Assembly: GCF_008831285.2 (NCBI RefSeq)
Contig: NC_045144.1
Span: 23,143,716 to 23,207,715 of the forward strand
Direction of reading: 5' to 3'
DNA: 64,000 nt
Origin: Nymphaea colorata
Taxonomy: Eukaryota > Streptophyta > Magnoliopsida > Nymphaeales > Nymphaeaceae
This document shows positions 47,742 through 59,479 of this stretch, piece by piece. Under the pieces are notes generated by a model that was given only the letters and a program-made list of their open reading frames with translations, made no database searches and was not told the DNA's origin. The position numbers were made by a program, and so were the translations under genes. Positions within the stretch are counted from its first letter, which is position 1. The number at the start of each line of letters is the position of its first letter.

Positions 47742-47752
47742 CAAGTGGAAGA
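47742..47752 (+). promoter_or_regulatory. polypurine tract of copia element
   Basis: CAAGTGGAAGA directly precedes the 3' LTR; copia elements commonly have CAAGTGGGAGAT here. Confidence 0.7.
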
Positions 47753-48062
47753 TATTGGATAGTGGCCAGGAGCCCTATCCCTCCTCTCGCAACTGTGAGA
47801 GGGCCCACTCGCAGTTACGAGGTAGGATTTTCAAGAAAAGTTTTCAAACTGAACATTTTCATTCTAAACAAATTTTGGTTTTACATTATATATCCCTGAA
47901 ATCTCTCATTGGCCCTAACTGCTAGGCTTGTAGGAAAGCCCTATAAGGCTGGTTAGTAAGCCCAGCAAATACTCAAAATTGGGGCTGAACCAAAAATTAT
48001 GCATTTTGTGCCTCGTGGAAGCAAACCCACAAATTCTCTCTTCTTCGATCTCTCTCCCTTTT
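47753..48062 (+). mobile_element. copia 3' LTR, truncated
   Basis: Begins TATTGGATAGTGGCC (family TGTTGGATAGTGG) after the purine tract. It is homologous, in reverse, to 58,813 down to about 58,540: shared CCCTATCC.CCTCTC, TTTGGTTTTACATTATAT, CTCAAAATTGGGGCTGAA and TGGAAGCAAACCCACAAATT. Similarity stops near 48,062, so about a third of the LTR is missing or replaced. Confidence 0.8.
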
Positions 48063-48674
48063 CCCAATTCTACAATATTATGCATCTCTGAGGGTGATGG
48101 TTGCTGTCAACCAGCGATTATCTCTTTTTTGCCAGACAGGAAGCCCCTTATGTCAGGCATTTGGCATAATGGGAGACTCCCTCTCTCTCTATCTTATATA
48201 TAATCTAATATATTAGTCTAACTCGTGCTTTTAGGAGCACAATTTATAGTGTTTCTAATAGAACTTTGCCCTGACTAAAGCTTAGAGTGAACTAGAGAGA
48301 CTCTTTTAGAAAGTTAGAGAAATTCAGAATCCCTAGCCACGACAAGTCCAGGGGCTTGTGGGGAAGCCTCCAACCACCAGTTCTTGGCTAAAGAAGCTAA
48401 CCTGACCTCTGAGATTGCCAAAGGAAGAAGCAATTTCTCTACAATGAGAGGTCGTAGATGGGAAGCCACGTATTGTCATCCCTGCCATGATTCGGGAAAT
48501 CCGAACAAACCTGCTAACAAAAAACATGAACTCAGAACACTACACACTCACGCAGAAAGCCCAGCGTTCTCCAAATAGAAAAATCTTCATTGCGATTAGG
48601 GTATACTCCCCTGTTTAAAAAGAGCATTGTGGCTGGGTTATTATATTACTAAGTCCTCCACCGACCCACTCTAA
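48063..48674. other. no recognised gene
   Basis: Sequence following the truncated LTR. A (CT)n run lies at 48,179-48,190. Short ORFs on both strands at 48,333-48,578 are unrecognised. The last three bases are the TAA target duplication of the next MITE. Confidence 0.35.
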
Positions 48675-49444
48675 CGCCCTGTTTGGATGGAAGGAAAGGG
48701 AGGGAAAGGGAATGAAAGAACAATCAATCCTTTGTTTGGTTGATTAATTAAAAAGAAGGGAAAGGAAAGAAAAGCAAAAATTTTGTTTGGTTGCAAAAGG
48801 AGGGAAAGGAAAGGAAAGAGAGCTCTAATGTAAATCCAATCCCTCCAAAATTGGAGGGATTGGGAAGGAAAGGAAATGTCTATTCTTTTCTACCATGTAT
48901 ACTCTTACTGTTTCCACCTACCCGCAGAAGAAACATCAACCGACCTTGTGTGACTTTTTCTCTCCCTCCTTGCTACTGGTCAAGACTCCAATGGGCGCCA
49001 GGTCTGTCTCTCTTTCCCTTCCTGCCACTGCTTGAGACTTGGATGGTATTTCACAATGGCCCCTTTACTAAAATCAAGTTTTTTTCATTTTTATGCCATC
49101 CAATTAATGCACCTGAAATTGTCATTTTGTTTGATTGATATAATTTTTTATTATATTTATTACCATATAATGAAATGTCGAGTGTAAGTATGGTTCCTCT
49201 TCTATTGAATCAGGAAATCAAATTAAAAATTTTTGTATTTGAATGATAATTTTTTGAATGTTAGGGGTATTATAGTAAATTATTATAAATTATATCATTT
49301 CTTTTTTTTTTTCTATCTAAACAAGCTTTATAGTCACCTCTTTCCTTTCCATTCCCTTCCCTTCCCTTCCTATTCCATTCTCTTTTCCTCACTTTCCTTT
49401 CCATCCCTCTCTTTCCTTCCCTTTCCCTCCATCCAAACAAAGCG
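48675..49444 (+). mobile_element. Tourist-like (PIF/Harbinger) MITE
   Basis: Left end CGCCCTGTTTGGATGGAAGG and right end, inverted, CGCTTTGTTTGGATGGAGGG form long terminal inverted repeats that continue into GAAAGGGA-rich sequence. TAA flanks both sides (48,672-48,674 and 49,445-49,447). Length 770 bp, no transposase. The 118-aa frame inside is a by-product of the TTCC-rich right arm. Confidence 0.88.
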
Positions 49445-49447
49445 TAA

Positions 49448-50195
49448 GATAGATGTACTGCTTACTTCTACTAACAATCCTAGACCTCTTCACTTTGGAT
49501 CTGATTCAAACTGTTTTGGGTCCGACTCCAACAACTCCCCCTCCCCTTCAAATCGCATCTTGCAAGGTGAGAATGCAGCTAGCTCATAGATTTTACCATA
49601 GGATTGGAACTTGCATTTCACCCATCAACAATTGAGATCTCTATGCGGAAACACATTGTTTGATTTTGTATCACAACACCAAATCTTCAGCAACGATCTC
49701 AAGTTGCATAGAGTCACTATTGGTTGCAAAAAAAAAAAGAGAGAGAGAAATATGGGAACATCAAAAGACCAAAATAGATCTCTCATAAATTACCAGCAAC
49801 ATAAATAACTCCTTTATTAATAGAATCACAAACCATAAATCATCTACCACTTCAATTGGAAGAACCAGACTCTAAGACCATTTTGTCTAGCAGCAGAACC
49901 AACAAAATCGCCTGTAAGGACCCAATCAAAATATTACCATGATGTGGAAATTGGGATCAATAAGTTCAGAAAATATAGGAATTATGTACAGTCAGTCAAC
50001 ATGAAAGGGAAGATGAAGAATTATAGATGAAACATGATCAGTGGGAAAATACAAACTGTGTACATGGATGAAATCATTGCCATGTCTTTATCTGGAAGTA
50101 AAAATGCATAAGAAACATAAAAAAACCTGCCAAAAAGGAGTGACATAGAGAGAGAGAGAGATTGAGGCATCAACCACTCTGTCTATGCAACCTAC

Positions 50196-50239
<44 letters not shown>

Positions 50240-52084
50240 GACAAACGCACACACAGAGACACACAATATCTTGGCCATTACAAAAGTTGTTAACTGTCTT
50301 AGCTTTATAATGGAAAAACGACTCACTTGATATTACTTTTAACATCTACAAGGTTAGATTGCAAATTTAGAAGAAACTCATTTTAAGCTGTGTTTTTTAA
50401 TTTGGTTTCCTATGCAAGTATTTTGGAATTTACATCCTTCTTGTGTTTATCAATATACCTCTCATCGGACAATTTTTGCTAGCAATACATATAGGAGTCT
50501 TCTCAGCCCCAGTTTTTTATTCGACATGGAAAAAACATGAGGTGTTCAAGGTCCACCTCCATTTGGGTCTTAAACATGAGCACCTATAATCCAATGTTCA
50601 AGTAAACAGATAAGGGGCAGACTTTCTCTATGAAAGAACAAAACATCATCTTTTGTAAGGTGTTAAGACATGTAGTGCAAAAATTTTTGTCATTTCAGAT
50701 GATGGCTGGCAATTTGATGCCACACTAACTGGTGATTAAGAGAATTGAGAAGAGACATCTCTGCTTTGTAAAGAGGACTCTCAACTAGTTAAGAGGAGGG
50801 TAAAAAGCTCCTTGATATGAAGGGAGCCTCTGGCAAGGATGAAGCAACATTAGTAAAGACAATTGCAATTTCTTGATTGAATATCTGGGAATATAAAATT
50901 TTATTGTTTAGTTCTCCTTCTGAGCTTGGGGGTATAATATCAATCGACTGATGGACAAGGAAGATGCGATGCTGAAATATGCTACAGACTCAGCATGGTT
51001 TAAGATGTCTTCTCTCGTTGGCCTTACCTTCTTCTTGGTACCTCCACCAATAATTTGATATGTTGTAGTTAAGTGATGAGTTGAAGAACATTAGGCATCT
51101 GCTCACAAAGGAGAAAAAGATGTAGTGTGAAACAATTTATTTCCTCCACGTTTAAAAATTATACTAAAAGCAACGGCAATCATAAATCCTTTTATGCCAA
51201 CAATTGTTCTAAGCAGAAAAATGTATTTAAACTTACATGAATTAAAGTGCCAAATAGTAATTAATAACAAAGGATAATGAACTAATTAAAAATTTAATTG
51301 TAAAGACAAAAAAATTATTTTTAACTATTCTTAAAAGAAAATAAATAAAAAACTATCATAGAGCTTTAAATAGAATAACACCTAAGTTTTTAAAAATTGT
51401 TTGGTTTTTAATATCTAAAGAAGGGAGAAAAACTGCAATGGAAGAATACAAAGTCACGATATATAATTACCAGTGTGAAGCTATATCTTACTTTAGCAGA
51501 TGAAGAAGAATAGGAATCTATCCTTCAACCGTTACTCTAACAAAAAAAAAGTCATGGCAGAACTTGACACCATCTATCCTCCAACTGCTCGTCATTCACC
51601 GAAAATGTATTGACATCAAACAAACTCTGGCAAATGAAGCTACTTCAAGCTGTCCAATGGTAAGGATAAACATGATTGATGGCCACACATGTGGCAGTGG
51701 TGGCAACGGGGGTGAGAAAAAGAGGAATCCAGTAGCTCATGAAAGAGGGAAAGCAATGAGTGAATGACCTTGTGAAGTCTCAGCACAAATTTGTATACGA
51801 TGTCATGAAGTCTATGATGATCAGGGGCTTGCATGAAGTTATGATCTATAGATAAGCTGCTAGCATATCACAAAGGTCATGATGGTTTGGTTGAAGTTCT
51901 GAGCAATTGATAAAGTTACACACAATCTGAGACAGAGAATGGGAAAAACATTGGAGATCAGGGGAAAGGAGACAGTGAAAGAGGTGAAATAGTTAGAAAC
52001 GTGCAAAGTGTGAGGGTTTAGGGTGAGAAGGCATTAAATGGTTTTTAAACCAATTCAATGGTTTTAGGACCAGTTGTGAAAATG
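49448..52084. other. no recognised gene
   Basis: Mixed, mostly AT-rich sequence with short ORFs only. A (GA)n lies at 50,146-50,161 and a (CT)n at 50,200-50,236. A weak minus-strand primer-site-like string lies near 49,880 but no LTR accompanies it. Confidence 0.4.
50200..50236. repeat. (CT)n microsatellite
   Basis: Uninterrupted CT dinucleotide run. Confidence 0.95.
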
Positions 52085-53313
52085 GTGTTCAGGTCCCATT
52101 CATAAACCTGGGAATTGTTGTAGTGCTCATGCTCCTAGCCCTCTCATTCAAGGTTCTATTCATGAGTTCAACAAGTCGTGGTCTTTTTGAAATTGTTTTC
52201 TTTATCCGAATCTCAGCATAAAAGTCCTTGAGTTCCTTGGTGTCATATTCACCTCTATATTTGTATTTCATGCATTTCACTTTCCTGCCAATTTGATTTT
52301 TAACTTCAGCCTTTCACCTCGACACATGCCCATTCTGCATCTATATATCGACATCACCCTTCCATACAATGTCCGATTGTTCATTATTTGCAAGATAGAC
52401 CTTTCCAAAATTGTCTGCAGCAAAATTTTGCATATTGTTTTTACCTAAAGTAGAGTGAAAAGATGCACCAGAATTTAAAATCCAGGATTCAATGAAGCTA
52501 TGTAGACTCAATGCTTAGGCTTCATATATGCTCTCTATGGCAATATTTGTACTCTCCTTCATGTTTTTTATTTTTCCTTTTGAATAATCTACAATCTCTT
52601 TTCTAGTGACTTGGCTTTCCACAGTTCCAGCATCATTTTTCGTGAGGTTTGGACTAACTTATTCCTTTCGATTTTGACCAACCTCTCTCATGAATACAGT
52701 TCATCCTATCCCTGCCTTGAATATTGAGAGAAGAAGCGAAAGTTTCTCATGCTTCTTTTCTACGAATATCTATGATCAAAAGCAGGTCTCAAACACTACT
52801 AAAGCTCAACTTGTTAGACCCATGAGTACTAACCACAACAGTCACGGTTGCATCCCAACTGTCCGATGATGACAACAAAAGAATAAAAGCTTGAACGTAG
52901 TCATAAAAAATTAACATTCAAAGAACTCAATTGAGACATAATCACATTAAACTCATTTATATGATGAGTCACGAAATCACCTTTAGTCACCTTCAAATTA
53001 AATAAACGACACATTAGATAAACCTTATTTGAGGCAAAGGGTTTTTCACACATATCTGTTGCAACCTTCATCAAACCCACAGTTGCCTTCTCATTGACAA
53101 TACTGAAGTCGACGTTTTCGGCTAGTCTCAAATGAACGACTTTGAGTGGCTATATGTCTAGTAACTACCAATTTTTATGTGACATTATTGTTGGCCTCAC
53201 TCTAGTGATGGGTTGATGTAGTTTCTTTTAATATATGTAGTCTTTGAACTGCGTCCTTCAAAACCCTTGCCGTTGAACTTCTCGGTCTTTACCTTCCCTT
53301 CTTCCATCACCAT
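52085..53313 (-). pseudogene. Ty1/copia gag-protease-integrase relic, internally deleted
   Basis: Minus strand from 53,313. The gag start is MVMEEGKVKTEKFNGK, then a broken stretch, then the open segment 53,131-52,901 (SIVNEKATVGLMKVATDMCE, ASNKVYLMCRLFNLKVT, HHINEFNVIMSQLSS). Next come SSSDSWDATV, a zinc knuckle CWNCGKPSH with a stop and RDC (about 52,635-52,594), and a protease core WILNSGASFHS (DSG to NSG). The frame then jumps to the integrase end, YRGEYDTKELKDFYAEIRIK and LVELMNRTLNERARSM (52,262-52,134). The usual several hundred bases between protease and integrase core are absent. No RT or 3' LTR follows. Confidence 0.85.
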
Positions 53314-53340
53314 TGCTCCCACTGTTCCTCTCGAGCATGA

Positions 53341-53358
53341 ACTGGGTTCTGATATCTA
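53341..53358 (-). promoter_or_regulatory. degenerate tRNA-iMet primer binding site
   Basis: Minus strand ATAGATATCAGAACCCAG resembles TTTGGTATCAGAGCCCAG. It is placed about 30 bases upstream of the gag start of the same relic. Confidence 0.6.
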
Positions 53359-53740
53359 TGGTTACGAATTATGCATTCTCACTCTCTTGTCGCATACATG
53401 AGAAGAAAACTGAAGAAGAGAAAGAACAAGAAGAAGACAGAAGGATTTACGTGGTTCGAGGACAAGTGATCTCTTATGTCCACTGCCATATAGGGTTTTT
53501 CCATTGCCACATAAGAAAAATAAAAAATATGAATACAATGAAAACCACCCATTCATAAATATGGGGATTAGGGTAAACCCGCAAAAGGGCAGATTACATA
53601 AATGACCTTACAACGTTGCAGGCAAGGGGTGCTGCCTCTTGCAACTGCTAGCCAACTTATTGCAAATTTAGATCTCTGGATATTAGAGAATCCTATTAAG
53701 GGTTAGGTTCCATACTGCTATACACCCTTAACTATTGGCA
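53359..53740 (-). mobile_element. copia 5' LTR, boundaries approximate
   Basis: Minus strand, immediately upstream of the primer site. It includes a GAACCACGTAAATCCTTCTG segment typical of copia LTR R/U5 regions, a TTCTTCTTGTTCTTTCTC tract, and TATTTATGAATGGG further upstream. The right edge near 53,740 is estimated. Confidence 0.5.
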
Positions 53741-53959
53741 CGGGTGTAGATAAGTGGGGGCATTGTGGGGTGCATGCCCCACAAAGCCCATTATGTGAAA
53801 GATTAAATTACTGGGTTCAGTTATATAGGACAGTCGCACCAGACCCAAGTCACTTCCCCATAGCCAATTAAAAAATTGTTAACTGTATGCTTAGTGCCCC
53901 ATAGAAGGAAATTTCTGGCCCCACCCTGACTATTGAAGAAGTTCTAATTCATTCCTCTT
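53741..53959. other. spacer between copia LTR and LINE
   Basis: Contains a GTGGGGTGCATGCCCCAC palindrome near 53,766-53,783. No gene recognised. The LINE 5' end probably lies in or just after this stretch. Confidence 0.3.
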
Positions 53960-56870
53960 GACATGAAGTTACTCTCATGAAATATATGAGGTCTAGTAAG
54001 AAGGATGATCCAATGGGTGGTAAATAACTATCTCCAATAGTTTAAACCTGAACTCTTTTTTTGTAATTGATACAATGTTAAATGATGTGAATTTTCATAG
54101 ATGGACGAGTAGACATGCTAGATATGCCTTTGTCTCTAATATAGGTTGTGATTTATGTCATGCAAGAATCATATGTGGTTGGTGTCCTGTTGAATTAATT
54201 GTATTGGTGCAATTTATTTCTGTTTTTTATATTAAAGTGCTTTGCAAGCAGAGAATATAATTTTAATTTTATTGTTGTGGGAGTCTATCTACATCCCAAT
54301 AAACTGAGTAAAAGTTACCAGTTAATTGAGCTAATAGTGCTCATAGAAGAAGTTGACAACCTTATAGCTCTTATGGGAGATTTGAATGTTGAGACGGGAC
54401 CTAAGGATAAAAAAGAGAGCCAGATATAAGCTCTTGTATAGATTTTACTAATTTCTTAAATAATCACCACTTAAATGTTGTTGATGATCCTAAGAAAAGT
54501 TTCACTTGGAATAATAATAAGGGTTCGACTGCAACATTAAATGCAGAATGGATTGGGCCTTACTCAATCCTAAATGTGGGAATTCATCTTTCTGCTTATG
54601 TACTTTGCCTAGCACTACATCGGCTTGCCTCTTATTCCTCACATAAACAAATATGGGATGCAAAGTTTCAGGAAGTGTTTGTTTTGGTTTTATCTTTTTG
54701 CATGGACATTGCATGCGAATTGCAAAACAATGATAAAAGAAGCATGGAATAAACCATATAGCATGGTTAAACTGTTAAGCATATTGGAAAATACCAAGTT
54801 TTGTATCCCTCAATGAAACCAAAACAGTTTTGGTTCTGTGGGAGTCTAGGGCACAATTAATCTGGAGCATGATGAGTTAAATATGATTTAGTTGAATGAA
54901 TTCCATGATGCAAGAGCACAATTAATCTGGAGCATCTTTTGCATAACGAGTTGGATGCAGCTCTAGAAGAAGAAGATTCTTTTTGGATGCAGAAATCCAA
55001 AGTGAAATGGCTCTCAGATGGTGGCAAAAATTCCAAAGTTATTCAAGCATATGTTATCCATAAATTCAAGAAGTAAAACTTGACTTATAATGAAGTTAAT
55101 GGTGTTGTTGCATCTACCCCTAGTAAGATTTATGAGCTATGTAAAGATTGTTTTACGCAACTTTACATTAACCTTTCTTCTACATGTGATATGCTTGATA
55201 ATTTGAAAGATGGCCCAGAATGAATTTCTATTGAGGCCTGTGAGTAAATACGAGGCTTTGAGAGCTGTTTTTAACATGAAAAATGGGAAGACACTAGGTT
55301 CTGATGGGTTTGTTATTGAATTTTATAAACTCTATTGGCACATAATCGGTGAAGATATGATGGATGTTATTGCTGATTTTTTCAAACTAGGTAACGTGGT
55401 TAAGAGTATTAATTGTTTTCACTTACATTGAATCCCAAATTTCAAGGTACTGTAAGCATTAAAGATTTTAGGCCAATTGCACTTTTCAATTGCCTTTACA
55501 AAATTATAGCAAAGATAAGATAACGGTAGTTAGAAAGAGATTTATATTGGCTAGCTTATTGCTGATCACCAAGGTGAATTTTTACCAGCAGAAAAATCCA
55601 CAGACAAATTCTTATGGTCCTTGAGCTTTAATTCCTTACAAAACAGCAGGGATGGTTCAGTGATGTTAAAGCTTGACATTACTAAAGCATATGATCGTAT
55701 AGTTTGTGAGTTTCTCATATTAGCCTTAAAGAAACTAGGTCTTAATGACACCTGGATTCATAGACTCCTTAAATGCATGTCTACAGCTAGTTTAGCAATG
55801 CTAATTAATGGTAATGAAGGTTCTTTCTTTGATGTAGATAGAAGCATTAGACAAGGGGATCTGTTGTCCCCATTCTTATTAATTATTATTATGAGATGTT
55901 TCAAGAAGGTATTATCACAACTTGCAGTTTTGGAAAGGGCATCTTGTATCTTATACAGGAAAAATAGTTTAATTAAACATGTAATCCATCAAATAGTTCG
56001 TGATTGGATGATGGCTTTAAAAATTTCAAAGGTGTTGAGAGATAGTGCAACAGCTTCCCATGGGGAGACAACTCGAATTTATGTAAATTTTGTATTTTAA
56101 GTTGGAGTTCACTTTGCATTCCTTATAAGGAGAATGGTGTTGGATTTTTAGACCTAAATGTTTACAACAACGCAACATGATTAATTTATTGTTTTGGGTG
56201 TTGCAAGGCATGTCAATTTGGACCAATTACATGAGAGTAAATACTTATCAAATGGTAGTCTTTGCTTGTATAAAGCAAAAACAAAATATCATCTCCATTG
56301 TTATTTGGTCTAAAAAGTGCAAACAGAAGTCTCATGGTTGAAATGGGAGTTCCAACGAATCCTTCACCAAACTTTAGTAATTTAGTACTCGAGTTCCAAT
56401 TTATTTGTACAGAGAATGGACAAATGCAAAGAATTTCATATGTAATGAGAACCAAAGATGGTATTTGTGTTAAAGCAGTTGTCCAGGTGAAGCCGTGACA
56501 TAGGAGATTGCAGGTAAGAGATGCAGCTTGCGAGTAACTTTTGATCACTAGACATTCCAGGGACAGATTGCTTTTGTTTGGGGGCCAAAGAAGTGGAGTT
56601 ATCGTATTCAAAATGTTATGATTGAATTCTATATAGCTGGTTCCCATTTCCATCCTTTTATCTACAAGGGATGTTCCTTTGTGTTCTTGAAATATAATCC
56701 AGCAAAAGAGACTTTTCATCTGTTGAAATTTTTTGATATGTATGAGTCCACAGTAGAATGGGAACATCACCCAGCATGAGGGATTTTTCCTTCTCAATTG
56801 TACCTTTATGCTGTGGATTTTGTCTTTCCTTTTGTACTTTTTTGTATAATCATTTCTTAGTTTTGCTAGT
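53960..56870 (+). pseudogene. L1-type LINE ORF2 relic
   Basis: The endonuclease starts with LLS-stop-NI-stop-GL at about 53,968 (family LSWNIRGL; TGG and CGA both became TGA). TMLNDVNFHRW follows, then ALMGDLNVETGP at 54,367-54,402 (GDFN motif). The linker is FWMQKSKVKWLSDGGKNSK (54,980-55,036). The RT begins KYEALRAVFNMKNGKTLGSD, then VIEFYKLYWHIIGEDMMDVI (55,240-55,370). It continues at 55,660-55,900 with LKLDITKAYDRI and SIRQGDLLSPF, the L1 motifs. The catalytic ADD box and following part are missing: the frame jumps after 55,900 to the C-terminal GVGFLDLNVYNNAT near 56,132. A weak 3' tail runs to about 56,870. Many stops. Confidence 0.85.
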
Positions 56871-58116
56871 AAAAGGGTTCTGGGAGCCCTCTCTCATGCG
56901 AAAGTGGTTCTAATAGGTTCTTGAAAATGGTGGGATTGCTATGATATTTTCTTACAGTACCTATAGAACCAAAACATGACCATTCCTAATTATTTTTAGG
57001 AACAATCCACACTATTTTGAGAATGGTTTTCAACCATCCCCAAAACTGATATTTGTTGTTAAACTGTCACTGCACAATGAATCATCATTAAAGCCAACCC
57101 ACACTTGGGGGAATTAGATAGCAAGTGAGCCGTACATATTTGGGTTACGGTTTGTCAAAAGAACTGGTTGGAAAGTGACTGCAGACGTTGGAGAATGAGG
57201 GAAAAAAATGCAATAGAAGATAACACATTGGACATTTGATATACAAACACCGCTTGTCAATAAGAGCTACAATCAGATGTCACAGGAGTGTTTTTCATTA
57301 TGTAAGCAGAAGGAATCTAACTTTTCTTTTCATGTGAGCAAGTGACTGTTTTCATGTGCACAAAAGATCTGAAATTACGTGAAATTTTTGTATCCAATAA
57401 ATGAATTTATTATTTTTGCATAAAATTGCCATTTCTAATAATTTGGTTTCTTCCCCTGAATTATTTTTCAGTTTTTATTACTTGATGTACAACATATCCC
57501 AATATATTTGACAGTCAAACATGTGGTTCGCCAGTGACATAGATATTTTATTAATTTTAATGCAAACAAAAGGCATTTTACTAGTATGTCAATAAAACAA
57601 GGGTAGTATATTTATCTTTGTATTAAGGAAGAGTATTCTGAAGAGCATCATAGTTGCTTTTGTGGTCAATATGACTATTTCATGTCTCCACGTTCTCATT
57701 TTAATTTTTTGTTTTTCAAGTGTCTAATATATAGTGACAGGGTAACCGACAAGAACCCATCCCAACGCTGATGGCATTTGGCCCATTTATTGGGACCTGC
57801 CTCTAATTGAAACGGCCAGCCTTGTCACTCCAACCTATCCCGACTAAAGCTTGGGATCAAGGCTCGACAAAGTGAGGCTCGGGCTATCTTGAAGCTCTTG
57901 TGGTGGCTCAAGCTCGGCCCGTTTAGTTATTGGACCGGGTTCCACCATCATCTTTATGCCTGTCAAGTACCTAGTTTGATGCCCACCCATATTTGAAACT
58001 CATAACATGCCAAAAGTTTCTAAGGGAACCATTGACAACACAGGAACAGTTTTTAGAGAGTCATCAGCGATGCACCAAAATTTTGTAAGGGAGACGGCTG
58101 CCATCATCATGCCAAG

Positions 58117-58160
<44 letters not shown>

Positions 58161-58375
58161 TATATATAAATATATATATAATCTTTTCAAAACTAGTGCC
58201 TATGTTTTTAACTAGACCAACTCGAGCATGCTGCAAGTTATATCATCTAGCATGCTGCAGGTTATATTGCATTCTCGATAAATTTCTATTGGTGTTTCTG
58301 TTTATTTCATTTTCTAGCATGCTAGTAAGTTTTAGAGTGAACTTTACTTGTTTCAGGCGATATTGATCTCCTTGT
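56871..58375. other. no recognised gene
   Basis: AT-rich sequence. A more GC-rich stretch at 57,740-57,960 (CTCGGGCT, AAGCTCGGCCC) looks like a scrap of the CTCGA-rich hAT MITE class. A (TA)n block lies at 58,123-58,180. CTAGCATGCT occurs three times near 58,245-58,325. Confidence 0.4.
58123..58180. repeat. (TA)n microsatellite
   Basis: Interrupted TA dinucleotide block. Confidence 0.92.
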
Positions 58376-58387
58376 CTCTGATACCAC
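58376..58387 (-). promoter_or_regulatory. tRNA-iMet primer binding site
   Basis: Minus strand GTGGTATCAGAG directly follows the CA end of the LTR at 58,388. A strong match to the plant copia primer site. Confidence 0.85.
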
Positions 58388-58813
58388 TGTTAGAGTTTTT
58401 GCAGTGGAATGAAGCCTTTGATCCATTCTATGTCCTGAGCAAGTTTACCAATGTAGTCTTCAGGATGAGGGCACGAGTGGTAAAAGCACCAAAACAGAAA
58501 GTAACAGCAAGAACTGAAACAAGAGAACAAATAGAGAGATATCGAAGAAGAAAGAATTTGTGGGTTTGCTTCCATGAGGCACAAAACGGGTAATCTTTCT
58601 ATTCAGCCCCAATTTTAAGTATTGTTGGGCTTATATAACCAGCCTCATAGATTATCCCATATGCCCAGCTAGGGCTAGTGAGAGATTTTAGGAAAATATA
58701 ATGTAAAACCAAAGTTTGTTTAGAATGAAAATCTTCAGCTTGAAAACTTTTTTTGAAAGCCTACCTCCTCACAGTTATGAGAGGAGGATAGGGCTCATGG
58801 CCACTATCCAACA
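58388..58813 (-). mobile_element. copia 5' LTR, complete, element truncated
   Basis: On the minus strand it starts TGTTGGATAGTGGCC at 58,813 and ends CTCTAACA at 58,388 (TG...CA), followed at once by the primer site. That makes it a 5' LTR of 426 bp, not a solo LTR, but no gag follows downstream (below 58,376), so the body was lost. It is the same family as the 3' LTR at 47,753-48,062. The 81-aa ORF across it (58,348-58,593, +) is antisense LTR sequence. Confidence 0.88.
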
Positions 58814-59006
58814 GAGGGTTGGCGCAACAGATGAAATGGGGCCTGATAAGTGATCAGTTTTTCATTTTGAGTTATCGTGGCATCAACTCCCTGTACAAGT
58901 AAGAGAGGGGATACCGATATACAAGTTGAAGCACACCACACAATAAAAATGAACATATAATTAGTTGATGAATCTAACTGACTTGGCAAACCCTGGCTGT
59001 GACCCT

Positions 59007-59044
<38 letters not shown>

Positions 59045-59479
59045 ATAGAGAGAGAACCATTATCAAAAGTTTGTTATTTTTTGAAGTGTAAAATATGACA
59101 AACTTTACTAAGCATACACAAATACTCGTACTATATGTTATTCAATTTTAGTTAATTAGACGATCAAACATGAAGTCCTAGCAGACTTACCTTTTTCATC
59201 TATTTATGGAAAAAATGCACTATAAGAATTTATGACATAACAAAGCCAAGTCACCAAGTCAACTCTCTAACTCGGAGACCCAGTCTTTAGCCATTCCAAG
59301 TCTAAGTCAAAGGTTGTTAACTATGCTGGCTTTAGTATAATAAATAATTGCACAAATTATCTTGAAAAATTTGAGATAACCTACAGGATATGTAGAATAA
59401 CATACGGAAGAAGGGGAAGGATAGAGGAACAGACCTGTTTATTTCATAGTTACGTGGATGATGGCATCACTTAACGACA
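58814..59479. other. no recognised gene
   Basis: AT-rich spacer with a (GT)n microsatellite at 59,009-59,036 continuing as GCGCGC. Nothing else recognised. Confidence 0.45.
59009..59040. repeat. (GT)n microsatellite
   Basis: Uninterrupted TG run of about 28 bases followed by CGCGC. Confidence 0.95.

Noticed and set aside
49868-49890. Minus-strand TGGTCTTAGAGTC as a primer binding site
   Set aside because: Three mismatches, no recognisable LTR upstream and no gag downstream.
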